This document shows, piece after piece, positions 1 through 7,567 of a stretch of 64,000 bases of DNA; within the stretch, counting starts at the first letter, position 1, and every line of letters begins with the position of its first letter. The stretch is from Luteolibacter pohnpeiensis (GTDB lineage Bacteria > Verrucomicrobiota > Verrucomicrobiia > Verrucomicrobiales > Akkermansiaceae). The position numbers and the translations under genes are program-made. The notes beneath the pieces are model-generated. The model was not told the origin of the DNA. It saw only the letters and a program-made list of their open reading frames with translations, and searched no databases. The DNA is taken from positions 62,001-126,000 of the forward strand of contig NZ_JAENIJ010000010.1 of the NCBI RefSeq assembly GCF_016595435.1, in the 5' to 3' direction.

Positions 1-821
1 GATATCCCATTCTCGAATCAGGCGAATGGGAAGACGCACAAGTCTCCAACCGCGATTTCGCCTGGGCCCGCATCGACATTCCTGGCGATAAGGATCTTTG
101 GGCAATTTCGGTCCACCTCCTCACCACCAGTTCGAAGCGAAACCCTGAAGCGATCGCATTGGTTGATTACATCAAAGCCAAAATTCCGGATGATGATTAC
201 TTGGTCATCGGTGGAGATTTCAACAGCAGCTCGCGAAACGAAACTCAGTTCACAACATTCAGCCAAGTGGTTCATACCGCTGGCCCCTATCCGGCCGATC
301 AGAATGGTGACGAAGATACCAACGCCTCCCGAGCGAAGCCTTATGATAATGTGTTCGCCGATGACGATTTGTTAGCGATCCAGGTCCCCGTGGTTATTGG
401 AAACAGCACGTTTGCCAATGGTTTGGTTGCTGACACGCGAGTTTACACCCCCATCTCAGAAATCAGCCCGGCACTGGTCACCGATAGTGCGGCCAGCAAC
501 ATGCAGCACATGGCTGTTGTGAAGGATTTCATGGTGCCGATCCCTGATGATCCTGCGGTCATTCCGATCATCTCCAGCAGTTTCGATTTCACCCCACCGG
601 CGCATGGCAGCATTGCTTTTCGTTCAACTCCACTGGCCTCCTATCAGATCGAAGCCACTTCTGACCTCACGGCTTCAAATTGGACCACGCTGGGTGAAAT
701 GACAGCAGAGGACACCACGACCACCCTGGAAATCGTCACGGCAAATGCGGCGGCCAGCCAGCTGCTGGATATCCTGCTCGGATCTGAAGTCAGGCGATTC
801 TATCGCATCCTGAGAAAGTGA
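1..821 (+). CDS. Secreted endonuclease/exonuclease/phosphatase-family protein, C-terminal part
   Basis: The gene enters from the left edge; the open frame begins at base 3 and ends at the TGA before 822. The remaining 272 or so codons carry 'SVHLLTTSSKRN' and 'LVIGGDFNSSSR', the His and GDFN motifs of the DNase I-like endonuclease/exonuclease/phosphatase fold. The last ~80 residues form a separate beta-type module ('YQIEATSDLTASNW' to a terminal 'RRFYRILRK') that is common at the ends of secreted verrucomicrobial proteins; a similar one closes the gene at 7564. The protein is therefore probably exported, but the signal peptide lies outside the window. The substrate (nucleic acid or phosphoester) cannot be told. 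Confidence 0.8.
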   Translation, partial: YPILESGEWEDAQVSNRDFAWARIDIPGDKDLWAISVHLLTTSSKRNPEAIALVDYIKAKIPDDDYLVIGGDFNSSSRNETQFTTFSQVVHTAGPYPADQNGDEDTNASRAKPYDNVFADDDLLAIQVPVVIGNSTFANGLVADTRVYTPISEISPALVTDSAASNMQHMAVVKDFMVPIPDDPAVIPIISSSFDFTPPAHGSIAFRSTPLASYQIEATSDLTASNWTTLGEMTAEDTTTTLEIVTANAAASQLLDILLGSEVRRFYRILRK

Positions 822-832
822 GGGGGTCGCGA

Positions 833-1558
833 CTAGTCACCGATAACTTTTTCTAACAAATCGATCATGCTCTGCGCGGCGAGTTTTCCGGTTTCGAGAA
901 CTTCGTGGTGATCAAGCGTGCCGGGAGTAATTCCAGCTGCCCAGTTGGTCAGACAGGAGAATGCCGCAACTTTCAAACCAAGCGAGCGCGCTTGGATGGT
1001 TTCCAGGACCGTGCTCATTCCCACGGCATCTGCTCCTAAAACGCGCAGCATTTTGATTTCCGCCGGGGTTTCATACTGTGGTCCGCGCAAGCCTGCATAG
1101 ACCCCTTCATGGAGATCCATGCCCATTTCATCCGCAGCGCATTTGAACTGGGACCGCCAGTCAGCATCGTAGGCCACGGTCATGTCCACAAAGTCAGGCC
1201 CAATCAGCGGGGAGGTGCCTGTTAGATTCAAATGATCTCGCAGCATCATCCAGCTTCCCGGAGGGAAATCTGGATGCAAGGTGCCAGCAGCGTTGGTCAG
1301 GATCAGTCGATCAATCCCCTGCTCTGCCATCCAGCGAATGCCTGCAGTAACGTCCCGGGCACTGTGCCCTTCGTAAAGATGAACCCGACCCTGCATCAGG
1401 ATCACACTCTGACCAGCGAGCTTTCCCATGAGAAAACGTCCGGCGTGGCCAGGAACAGATGAAGCGGGAAGACCGGCATCGGCGAACGGGATTTCCCGTT
1501 CAACCGCTACCGCATCCGCCAACATGCCCAGCCCGGAACCCAATACCAATCCTGTCAT
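833..1558 (-). CDS. punA: Purine nucleoside phosphorylase
   Basis: This 241-residue protein matches the trimeric, type II purine nucleoside phosphorylases, which split inosine or guanosine with phosphate into base and ribose 1-phosphate. Visible motifs are 'GLVLGSGLG' at the N-terminus (phosphate loop), 'GRVHLYEGH', 'LTNAAGTLHP', 'GLRGPQYETPAEI' and 'VGMSTVLETIQAR' followed by 'LTNWAAG'. It starts directly at the phosphate loop, so it lacks about 20 residues present in most relatives; no earlier in-frame start was found before the stop at 1595-1597. It sits 36 bases downstream of the aminopeptidase P gene on the same strand and may share its transcript. Confidence 0.9.
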   Translation of the reverse strand: MTGLVLGSGLGMLADAVAVEREIPFADAGLPASSVPGHAGRFLMGKLAGQSVILMQGRVHLYEGHSARDVTAGIRWMAEQGIDRLILTNAAGTLHPDFPPGSWMMLRDHLNLTGTSPLIGPDFVDMTVAYDADWRSQFKCAADEMGMDLHEGVYAGLRGPQYETPAEIKMLRVLGADAVGMSTVLETIQARSLGLKVAAFSCLTNWAAGITPGTLDHHEVLETGKLAAQSMIDLLEKVIGD

Positions 1559-1594
1559 TTCACGAAGGTAAGCAGGATTCCTGCCGGTTGGGAA

Positions 1595-2884
1595 TCACTT
1601 CGCCATCAGTTCTTCAATCTCCTCGGCCTCGATCGGAATACTGGCCATCAGGTCGATATTGCGATCTTCACCGATCAGGACGTCGTTTTCCAAACGAATC
1701 CCGATGCCTTCCTCGCGGATGTAAATGCCTGGCTCAATGGTCTGGACCATGCCAACCGCAAATTTCTCATTCGGCGGCGCCACATCGTGGACATCCAAAC
1801 CAATTGGATGGGATGTGCCGTGCATGAAATACTTTCTGACCAGCGGCTTGTCCGGTCCTTGTTCTTTCGCCTCAGCAGCATCAATCAATTTCAGATCGAT
1901 CAGTTCCTTCTCCATCAACTCCATCACCTGCTTCTGGTATTCGGATGGATAAAGCCCTGGGCGCAGCAACTGATTCGCCCCGCGCTTCACCCGCAGGACT
2001 GCATCATACACATCGCGCTGACGCTTGGTGAAGCGTCCGTTGACCGGCAAGGTGCGTGTCAGATCGGAATTCCATCCCGCATATTCCGCAGCAACATCCA
2101 GCAGCACCAGATCGCCGTCTTTGCACACGTGGTGGTTTTCAATGTAGTGCAACACACAGGCATTGGCACCGCTGCCGATGATCGGCGTGTAAGCGAAACC
2201 ACGCGATCCGCTGCGGATGAATTCATGCAACAGCTCTGCTTCGATTTCCCATTCGCCAACGCCCGGTTTGATGAAACTGAGCAAGCGGCGGAATCCGGCT
2301 TCAGTGATGTTGCAGGCTTTCTGCATGATCTCGATCTCCACCGGGTCCTTGATCACGCGTAGCTGATGCATGAGTGGCGCAAGACGCTCATAACGATGCA
2401 ATGGGAAACGCTGCTGGCAGGTTTTGATGAACCGGTCATTGCGAGTTTCCACCATGGAGCTCGCGCGCAGATGTTCATTCGTGGTGAGGTAAATGTTTTC
2501 AACCTGCGGTGCGAGACGATGGAAAACGGCATCAAACGTATCGACCCATTCGACACGACGGATGCCCGTGGCATCGGAGGCCTGCTGTTTGGTGAGTTTA
2601 TCGCCTTCCCAAATGGCAATCAGTTCGCTGGTTTCCTTCACAAAGAGAATCTCGCGATCCTTTTCCTCGAATGTATCCGGCACCAGAACCAACACGGTTT
2701 CCTCCTGGGCCACGCCAGTGAGATAGTAGAGGTCGTTTTGTTGTTTAAAAGGCATCATTGCATCCGCATTCATCGGATACACATCGTTCGAATGAACGAT
2801 GACCATGCTGTTCGGTTTCAGCAGACTCCGCAATTTCTCACGGGTTCGCACAAAAAAGGCTGGATCAATCGGCTCGTGGCGCAT
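1595..2884 (-). CDS. pepP: Xaa-Pro aminopeptidase (aminopeptidase P)
   Basis: The 429-residue product is an M24-family metallopeptidase that removes N-terminal residues preceding proline. The N-terminal domain has 'NDLYYLTGVAQEE'. The C-terminal pita-bread domain shows the metal ligands: Asp in 'VLLDVAAEYAGWNSDLTRT' (two Asp), His in 'GTSHPIGLDVHD', Glu in 'TIEPGIYIREE' and Glu in 'IRLENDVLI'. The frame is open upstream to 3016, but the family's usual start is 'MRHEPIDPAFFVRTRE' at 2884, with a G-rich stretch just before it. The extra 44 codons are Cys/Arg-rich and look non-coding. Cytoplasmic. Confidence 0.92.
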   Translation of the reverse strand: MRHEPIDPAFFVRTREKLRSLLKPNSMVIVHSNDVYPMNADAMMPFKQQNDLYYLTGVAQEETVLVLVPDTFEEKDREILFVKETSELIAIWEGDKLTKQQASDATGIRRVEWVDTFDAVFHRLAPQVENIYLTTNEHLRASSMVETRNDRFIKTCQQRFPLHRYERLAPLMHQLRVIKDPVEIEIMQKACNITEAGFRRLLSFIKPGVGEWEIEAELLHEFIRSGSRGFAYTPIIGSGANACVLHYIENHHVCKDGDLVLLDVAAEYAGWNSDLTRTLPVNGRFTKRQRDVYDAVLRVKRGANQLLRPGLYPSEYQKQVMELMEKELIDLKLIDAAEAKEQGPDKPLVRKYFMHGTSHPIGLDVHDVAPPNEKFAVGMVQTIEPGIYIREEGIGIRLENDVLIGEDRNIDLMASIPIEAEEIEELMAK

Positions 2885-2987
2885 GCCCCAGCTCACAATT
2901 TCACGAGCCCGGCGGCAACGATTTTCCGCAGGGGAATCGAAACAAGCCGGGAGGCCGAGGATAGCTATCTTGACACAGAATGCAGTG

Positions 2988-3006
2988 CCAAGGTGTGGCA
3001 CCTTGG
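2988..3006. repeat. Perfect inverted repeat upstream of pepP
   Basis: CCAAGGTG and CACCTTGG flank a three-base TGG spacer, giving an eight-pair hairpin or a symmetrical protein-binding site about 105 bases before the pepP start. No T-run follows on either side, so an operator or leader hairpin is more likely than a terminator. Confidence 0.35.
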
Positions 3007-3180
3007 ACGAGGCCAAAAATGCATCCCCCCGCCTATTACCTAAGTTGCATCGCTAACCATTCACCCTATTGCATCACAAGCCCCATATCAGGTTTTTATC
3101 ATCGTAAATCTCGAGCGCAAACCAGCGATTGCGCAGAAATGAACCGATGAGACTGATCAGAAAGCCATCTAACCAGTATC

Positions 3181-4197
3181 TTAATCAAAGAAATGCCTCC
3201 CAAATTTTGAACGTTCGGTATGGTGATCGGCTTCCCAATAGACATCGGATAGAAGATCACCGGGAGTCGGAGGAAGTGCTTCCGTGGCGACTCGGATAGC
3301 CTCTGCTGCTTCGGCGCGAGCGTCATCATACATCTGCTGACACGTTTCTTCATCTAACAACCCTGCTTCGAGCAGTTGATTCTTCCAATTCACAAGGGGA
3401 TCCCGGTTCTCACGATGAAACTCAATTTCCTCGGGCGATCGGTATTTTTTCGAGTTGGCGTCAGAAATATTGAACCCATAGAAACGATAAGTTTCAATTT
3501 CTACCACGCTCGGTCGCCCGGTTTCGCGAGCCAGTTCGAGTGCCTGGCCAACCGTATGGTAAACGTCTTCGAAATCATCCCCGCGAGCCGTAGCCCAGGC
3601 CATCGCATAAGCTTCAGCTCTCCGGGCCAAGCATTCGGTGAATCGGCTGGATCGAGAGATTGAGGTGCCCATGGCATAGCCATTGTTCTCGATCACATAG
3701 ACCACCGGAAGACCGAACAACGACACGAGGTTTAATGCTTCATGATACACACCTTGATTGGCCGCACCATCACCGAGGAAGCATACAACGACTCCCCTGG
3801 ATTTTTGATATTTGAGTGCGAATGCAAGACCTGCGGCGATGGGTGTCTGTGCCGCCGCAACTCCAAACGATCCCCAGAATTTTCTTTCCGGGGAAAACAT
3901 CGAATACGCACCACCTTTGCCATGGCATACCCCACTTCTTTTTCCCATCAATTCCGCCATACACTCCTCCATGCCAATGCCAGCGGCAATGGCGTGTCCT
4001 AATCCACGCGGCCCGCAGAGACAGTGATCTTCAGAAGTCATGGCCGTTCGAACTCCAGCGGCAATACCTTCCTGACCGATACCCAAGGAGAGCCAGCCGC
4101 CCATATAGCCTGCGTTGAAGTATTTCAACGCCGATTGCTCAAAGCGGCGAATCCTACCCATCAGCTGGTATGCAGCGATCTTATCGGCATCAGTCAT
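3181..4197 (-). CDS. pdhA: Thiamine-dependent 2-oxo acid dehydrogenase E1, alpha subunit (PdhA type)
   Basis: The 338-residue protein is an E1 alpha subunit, most like pyruvate (or acetoin/branched-chain) dehydrogenase. The thiamine diphosphate motif is clear: 'CFLGDGAANQGVYHEA' ending in 'VIENNGYAMGTS'. The phosphorylation-loop-like region reads 'TYRFYGFNISDANSKKYRS'. In pyruvate dehydrogenase this subunit, with E1 beta, decarboxylates the oxo acid and passes the acyl group to E2 lipoate. No E1 beta, E2 or E3 gene is adjacent, so those parts must lie elsewhere. It is transcribed away from the broken gene at 4311. Which oxo acid it uses is not decided by the sequence. Confidence 0.85.
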   Translation of the reverse strand: MTDADKIAAYQLMGRIRRFEQSALKYFNAGYMGGWLSLGIGQEGIAAGVRTAMTSEDHCLCGPRGLGHAIAAGIGMEECMAELMGKRSGVCHGKGGAYSMFSPERKFWGSFGVAAAQTPIAAGLAFALKYQKSRGVVVCFLGDGAANQGVYHEALNLVSLFGLPVVYVIENNGYAMGTSISRSSRFTECLARRAEAYAMAWATARGDDFEDVYHTVGQALELARETGRPSVVEIETYRFYGFNISDANSKKYRSPEEIEFHRENRDPLVNWKNQLLEAGLLDEETCQQMYDDARAEAAEAIRVATEALPPTPGDLLSDVYWEADHHTERSKFGRHFFD

Positions 4198-4310
4198 GAT
4201 CGTGGAAACCCATTTTCACCTCTTCTTCACCGGCAGCATGGACTTCTCGTATCCAGTATGCGATCAAAATAAATTCAGTCCTGTTTCAGTTCACATAAAA
4301 TCATTCTCCA

Positions 4311-5210
4311 ATGATGCGCATCATCACGCTAACGGCCTTGTTCGTTCTATCTCGTCCAGTCCAAGCAGGAAATGCCGGATTTCTACCCGATGGAAAAGGT
4401 TTGATCCATACGGATGAGCATTCACTTAAAATATACGATCTAACCACTTCCCATGAAACTTCGCTGGACTGGCCCATAGACAGGAACTGGAGCTATCCGT
4501 CTCTCGCTGTTACCCACTCAGAAATTATCATTGCGGGCGATCAAGATGCACTTGCATGGAATCCTGAAGCCAAAACCTGGCGTCCATTCTGGCATTGCCA
4601 GGAAGGAATGAGAATCGATGACATTGCTTACGATCCAAAGACACATCGCGTGATGATCTGCACCCATTCTTAAGACGATTTAGAAAAGATGATTTGGTGG
4701 GTAATTGATGAAAAAGGAACTCAAGAGGGAATTAAAGTTTTCAATCGTCGCGCGCAGGGAGCTGAACATCCGGTCTTCGATTCATTGGGGAATCTTTATT
4801 GCACTGCCTCTGGCGATCTCTGGAAAGGCACCATTCAAGTTGGGGATTTTCCAGAAACACCTTTCGTTCTCTTCGCTGAGCGAATCTGGCCGCTTGCCTA
4901 TAAGGAAACAAGTGATGGGAACAGTTCAAGCCTGGGAGTTCGAGAAATCATCCCACTACCAACTCAAATCGTCCTGGAACTCAGTCGCCATGGTGGGAGT
5001 GGATGGGGAAATATCGTCCGGGTGCCAAATGAAAATGCCTATGAAAAGCATCTCGCGCTGCAGTGGGATGAACTGGAAGATTGTCCAAGTAGTTCTTGCT
5101 CTGCCATTTCACCGGATGGCAAGCATGCTGCGATTTATCTGCGCTCCTCAAAGCGTTGGTTTGATGTAGATATTACATCGGGCGATCTCGAAGCCCTGCC
5201 ACTTCGTTAG
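4311..5210 (+). pseudogene. Secreted beta-propeller-like protein interrupted by one TAA stop
   Basis: A single frame runs for 300 codons but is broken by TAA at 4671-4673 (codon 121). After it the frame continues DDLEK then 'MIWWVIDEKGTQEG' to a normal stop at 5208-5210. The N-terminus looks like a signal peptide ('MRIITLTALFVLSRPVQAG'). The body has repeating Gly-Phe-Leu-Pro-Asp-Gly and Trp/Tyr-rich strands ('GNAGFLPDGKGLI', 'LYCTASGDLWKG', 'SCSAISPDGKHAAIYLRS') typical of a beta-propeller. Function unknown. A sequencing error or stop readthrough would make it intact. Its 3' end overlaps that of the convergent sigma factor gene by 38 bases. Confidence 0.65.
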
Positions 5211-6504
5211 GAATACCTCTGGATTTCAGCCTACAATTTAAAATCCTCTGCTGGAGAAAACGCTTCTCCGAGAGGACATCCGTGAGTTCCTCTGCTTTCG
5301 CAAAGCTCGATTCCGCACTTTGATCATTTCCCAACTGTTCCTGGAGATCACCCCTCACCGCGTAATACAGATAATAGTTTTCCAGAGACTGAAATTTTAA
5401 AATCCTCTCCAATGCTTGCAGCCCATGCTCGGGACCATGAAGATTCGCTACAGCGACCGTTCGATTCAAAGCGATGACGGGTGAATCATTCAGCTCCATC
5501 CAGCGATCATAATGTTGAAGGATTCTGACCCAATCAGTGGATTCGAAATCTTTTGCAACGCAATGGCAGGCAGAAATGCCAGCCTGCAGATGATATTCAC
5601 TCATCTCCTTGCCAACTGCAGAAGATGCCAGATAGCGCAATCCTCCATGAATTAGCTGAATATCCCACTTCGAGCGATCCTGCTCCCTGAGACGAAGGAT
5701 ATTCCCACCGGCATCCTCTCGGGCCGATAAGCGTGCCGCGTTCAGCATCATTAACGAAACCAACGCATGCACTTTTGGGGTTCCAACAAGCGGATGATCT
5801 GCCAGCAACAGCCCGAGTCGTATCGCCTCACGGCACAGATCGGCTTTGACCACGCTTTCACCATTTGAGGCGCTGTAGCCCTCGTTGAACAAAAAATACA
5901 GCACCTGCAACACACCATCCACGCGAACTGACAACATGGAGCCGCTGGGAATTTCAAAACCAATGGCATGTTCCGCTATTTTTTGACGAGCGCGGGTAAG
6001 TCTCTTCGCCACTGCGGCTTCGGTCGCAAGAAACGCACGCGATATTTCTTTCGGGCTAAAGCCGCAGAGTGTTTTCAATGCCAATGCGATTTGGGCATCC
6101 GACGGGATGGATGGATGGCAGCAGGCGAAAATTAAACTCAACCGGTGATCCCCGATTTCATTGTCAAAACGAACTTCTACCTCCGCGGGATCATCGCTTC
6201 TCGACCTTTCGAAAGATGCGATAATCTCGGGTTGCTTTTCATAAAAACGCTTTTCCCTACGAATCAAATCCAAGGCCCGGTTCTTGGCTGTTTGCATCAA
6301 CCAGGCGGCAGGATTTTCAGGCACCCCATGATAGGGCCAAGTCTGCAGGGCTCGTATCATCGCTTCCTGCACCACGTCCTCCGCCAGTTGCAGGCGGCGA
6401 ATTCCGAAAATGGCAGTAAGCGCAGAAACCAGTTTACCCGACTCGTGACGGAACAGATGCTCCGTCAGCCTTGAAATTCCTGCGTCTGTTAGATGTTCTG
6501 ACAC
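5173..6504 (-). CDS. ECF42-type RNA polymerase sigma factor with C-terminal extension
   Basis: The 443-residue protein begins with sigma region 2 ('LQLAEDVVQEAMIRALQTW', 'WLMQTAKNRALDLIRREKR') and region 4 ('LCGFSPKEISRAFLATEAAVAKRLTRARQ', split here as two motifs of one helix-turn-helix). It then has a ~230-residue helical, TPR-like extension with the family mark 'VLYFLFNEGYSAS'. This arrangement is the ECF42 group, whose members lie next to DGPF/YCII proteins instead of an anti-sigma factor. Here the DGPF gene ends six bases upstream in the same operon. The extension probably controls the sigma factor. No target promoter was recognised. Confidence 0.88.
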   Translation of the reverse strand: MSEHLTDAGISRLTEHLFRHESGKLVSALTAIFGIRRLQLAEDVVQEAMIRALQTWPYHGVPENPAAWLMQTAKNRALDLIRREKRFYEKQPEIIASFERSRSDDPAEVEVRFDNEIGDHRLSLIFACCHPSIPSDAQIALALKTLCGFSPKEISRAFLATEAAVAKRLTRARQKIAEHAIGFEIPSGSMLSVRVDGVLQVLYFLFNEGYSASNGESVVKADLCREAIRLGLLLADHPLVGTPKVHALVSLMMLNAARLSAREDAGGNILRLREQDRSKWDIQLIHGGLRYLASSAVGKEMSEYHLQAGISACHCVAKDFESTDWVRILQHYDRWMELNDSPVIALNRTVAVANLHGPEHGLQALERILKFQSLENYYLYYAVRGDLQEQLGNDQSAESSFAKAEELTDVLSEKRFLQQRILNCRLKSRGIPNEVAGLRDRPM

Positions 6505-6510
6505 TCAGAG

Positions 6511-6924
6511 TTATGATAGCGCCATTTCCTTCATCTCGTCCATCATTCGCTGCATCGGGCAAGCGGCGGCAACAGGTCTGACTTCCACCTCCACCCCATA
6601 GGCCAATACCGGGCAATTGTGACCAATTGCTACTGCCTCATCCAGTGATGCCACCTTCAAATAGAAATAACCGCCCACCGATTCTTTCGACTCTGTGAAT
6701 GGGCCATCGGCTACTTGGCCAGATTTGCCTGAAATGATGACGCCCTGATTTTCCAGTGGATGGCCGGAAACCAGTTTGCCTGATTCACTGAGTTCCGTGA
6801 ACCATTTGCCCCAGCTTTCCATGATCGATTGGATTTGATCTGGAGAAAGCCCATGATGCCAATCCGTCCCGCGGAAAAGCAACAGAAACTCAGACTTATC
6901 AGTGGATGTATCGTTAGAATTCAT
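6511..6924 (-). CDS. YCII-related DGPF-domain protein
   Basis: A 137-residue single-domain protein of the YCII superfamily. The defining 'VADGPFTESKESVGGYFYLKV' region is split by eye into the DGPF signature and the following beta strand, and 'LLLFRGTDW' opens the ferredoxin-like fold. Such proteins accompany ECF42 sigma factors and are often their targets or partners. It is the first gene of a two-gene operon with the sigma factor at 5173, six bases apart. A biochemical function is not known. Confidence 0.85.
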   Translation of the reverse strand: MNSNDTSTDKSEFLLLFRGTDWHHGLSPDQIQSIMESWGKWFTELSESGKLVSGHPLENQGVIISGKSGQVADGPFTESKESVGGYFYLKVASLDEAVAIGHNCPVLAYGVEVEVRPVAAACPMQRMMDEMKEMALS

Positions 6925-6994
6925 GATCGTAATTTAGGATTCACTCATACAACGATTGGCATCTGCCCATCAGGACATTTTTTCGAAATATTTT

Positions 6995-7567
6995 TCAGGG
7001 CCGGACGGCAAAAACCAGATACGGCGCTGGCGAAAGCGTCCCTAGCGCTTGGTATTTAACGACCCGCCACTTATCATCACCCAACCGCGCAAGTCGTTCT
7101 TCGACCGCATTTGCTTCAGCGGCCCCACCGACGTGGCCAGGATAACAGATCACAGAAATCGCTCCACCCGATCGAAGCAACATGATCGCAGACTCAATCG
7201 CCTCCATCGTATCGTCGCCAGTGGCCACCGTGTGGTCATTACCCGGCAAATAGCCAAGATTGAACATCACCGCAGTCACAGAGTGAGGAGCCGCTCGGTC
7301 TGCCAGTCTTGCATGGGATTCCCGGAAGAAAATCACCCGATCCTCACAGCCCGCAGCCGCTACCCGTTTGCGCGCAGCTTCGATCGCCGGATCCTGCACA
7401 TCGAATGCCAGAACTTTACCAGTCTCCCCCACTGACTCGGCAAGAAACAAGGTATCGTGACCATTGCCACAGGTCGCATCGATGACCATGTCACCCAATC
7501 GGATCACCCGTGCGAGCATCAATTTGGCTAGATACGTGGGTAGCAATGGTTTGTCTTTGATCGTCAA
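6995..7567 (-). CDS. mnmM: Class I SAM methyltransferase, MnmM/YtqB type
   Basis: The 190-residue protein has the SAM-binding motif 'VIDATCGNGHDTLFLAE', the acidic strand 'VLAFDVQDPAIEAAR', and the family marks 'VMFNLGYLPGNDH' and 'ICYPGH'. These match the YtqB family, shown in Gram-positive bacteria to complete 5-methylaminomethyl-2-thiouridine at the tRNA wobble position (MnmM). The ATG at 7567 overlaps the TGA of the upstream secreted-protein gene (ATGA, four bases), so translation is probably coupled to that gene. Assignment to the family is firm; the tRNA role here is inferred. Confidence 0.82.
   Translation of the reverse strand: MTIKDKPLLPTYLAKLMLARVIRLGDMVIDATCGNGHDTLFLAESVGETGKVLAFDVQDPAIEAARKRVAAAGCEDRVIFFRESHARLADRAAPHSVTAVMFNLGYLPGNDHTVATGDDTMEAIESAIMLLRSGGAISVICYPGHVGGAAEANAVEERLARLGDDKWRVVKYQALGTLSPAPYLVFAVRP

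Noticed and set aside
2366-3043. A 225-residue + strand frame opposite pepP.
   Set aside because: Antisense shadow of a clearly conserved metallopeptidase.
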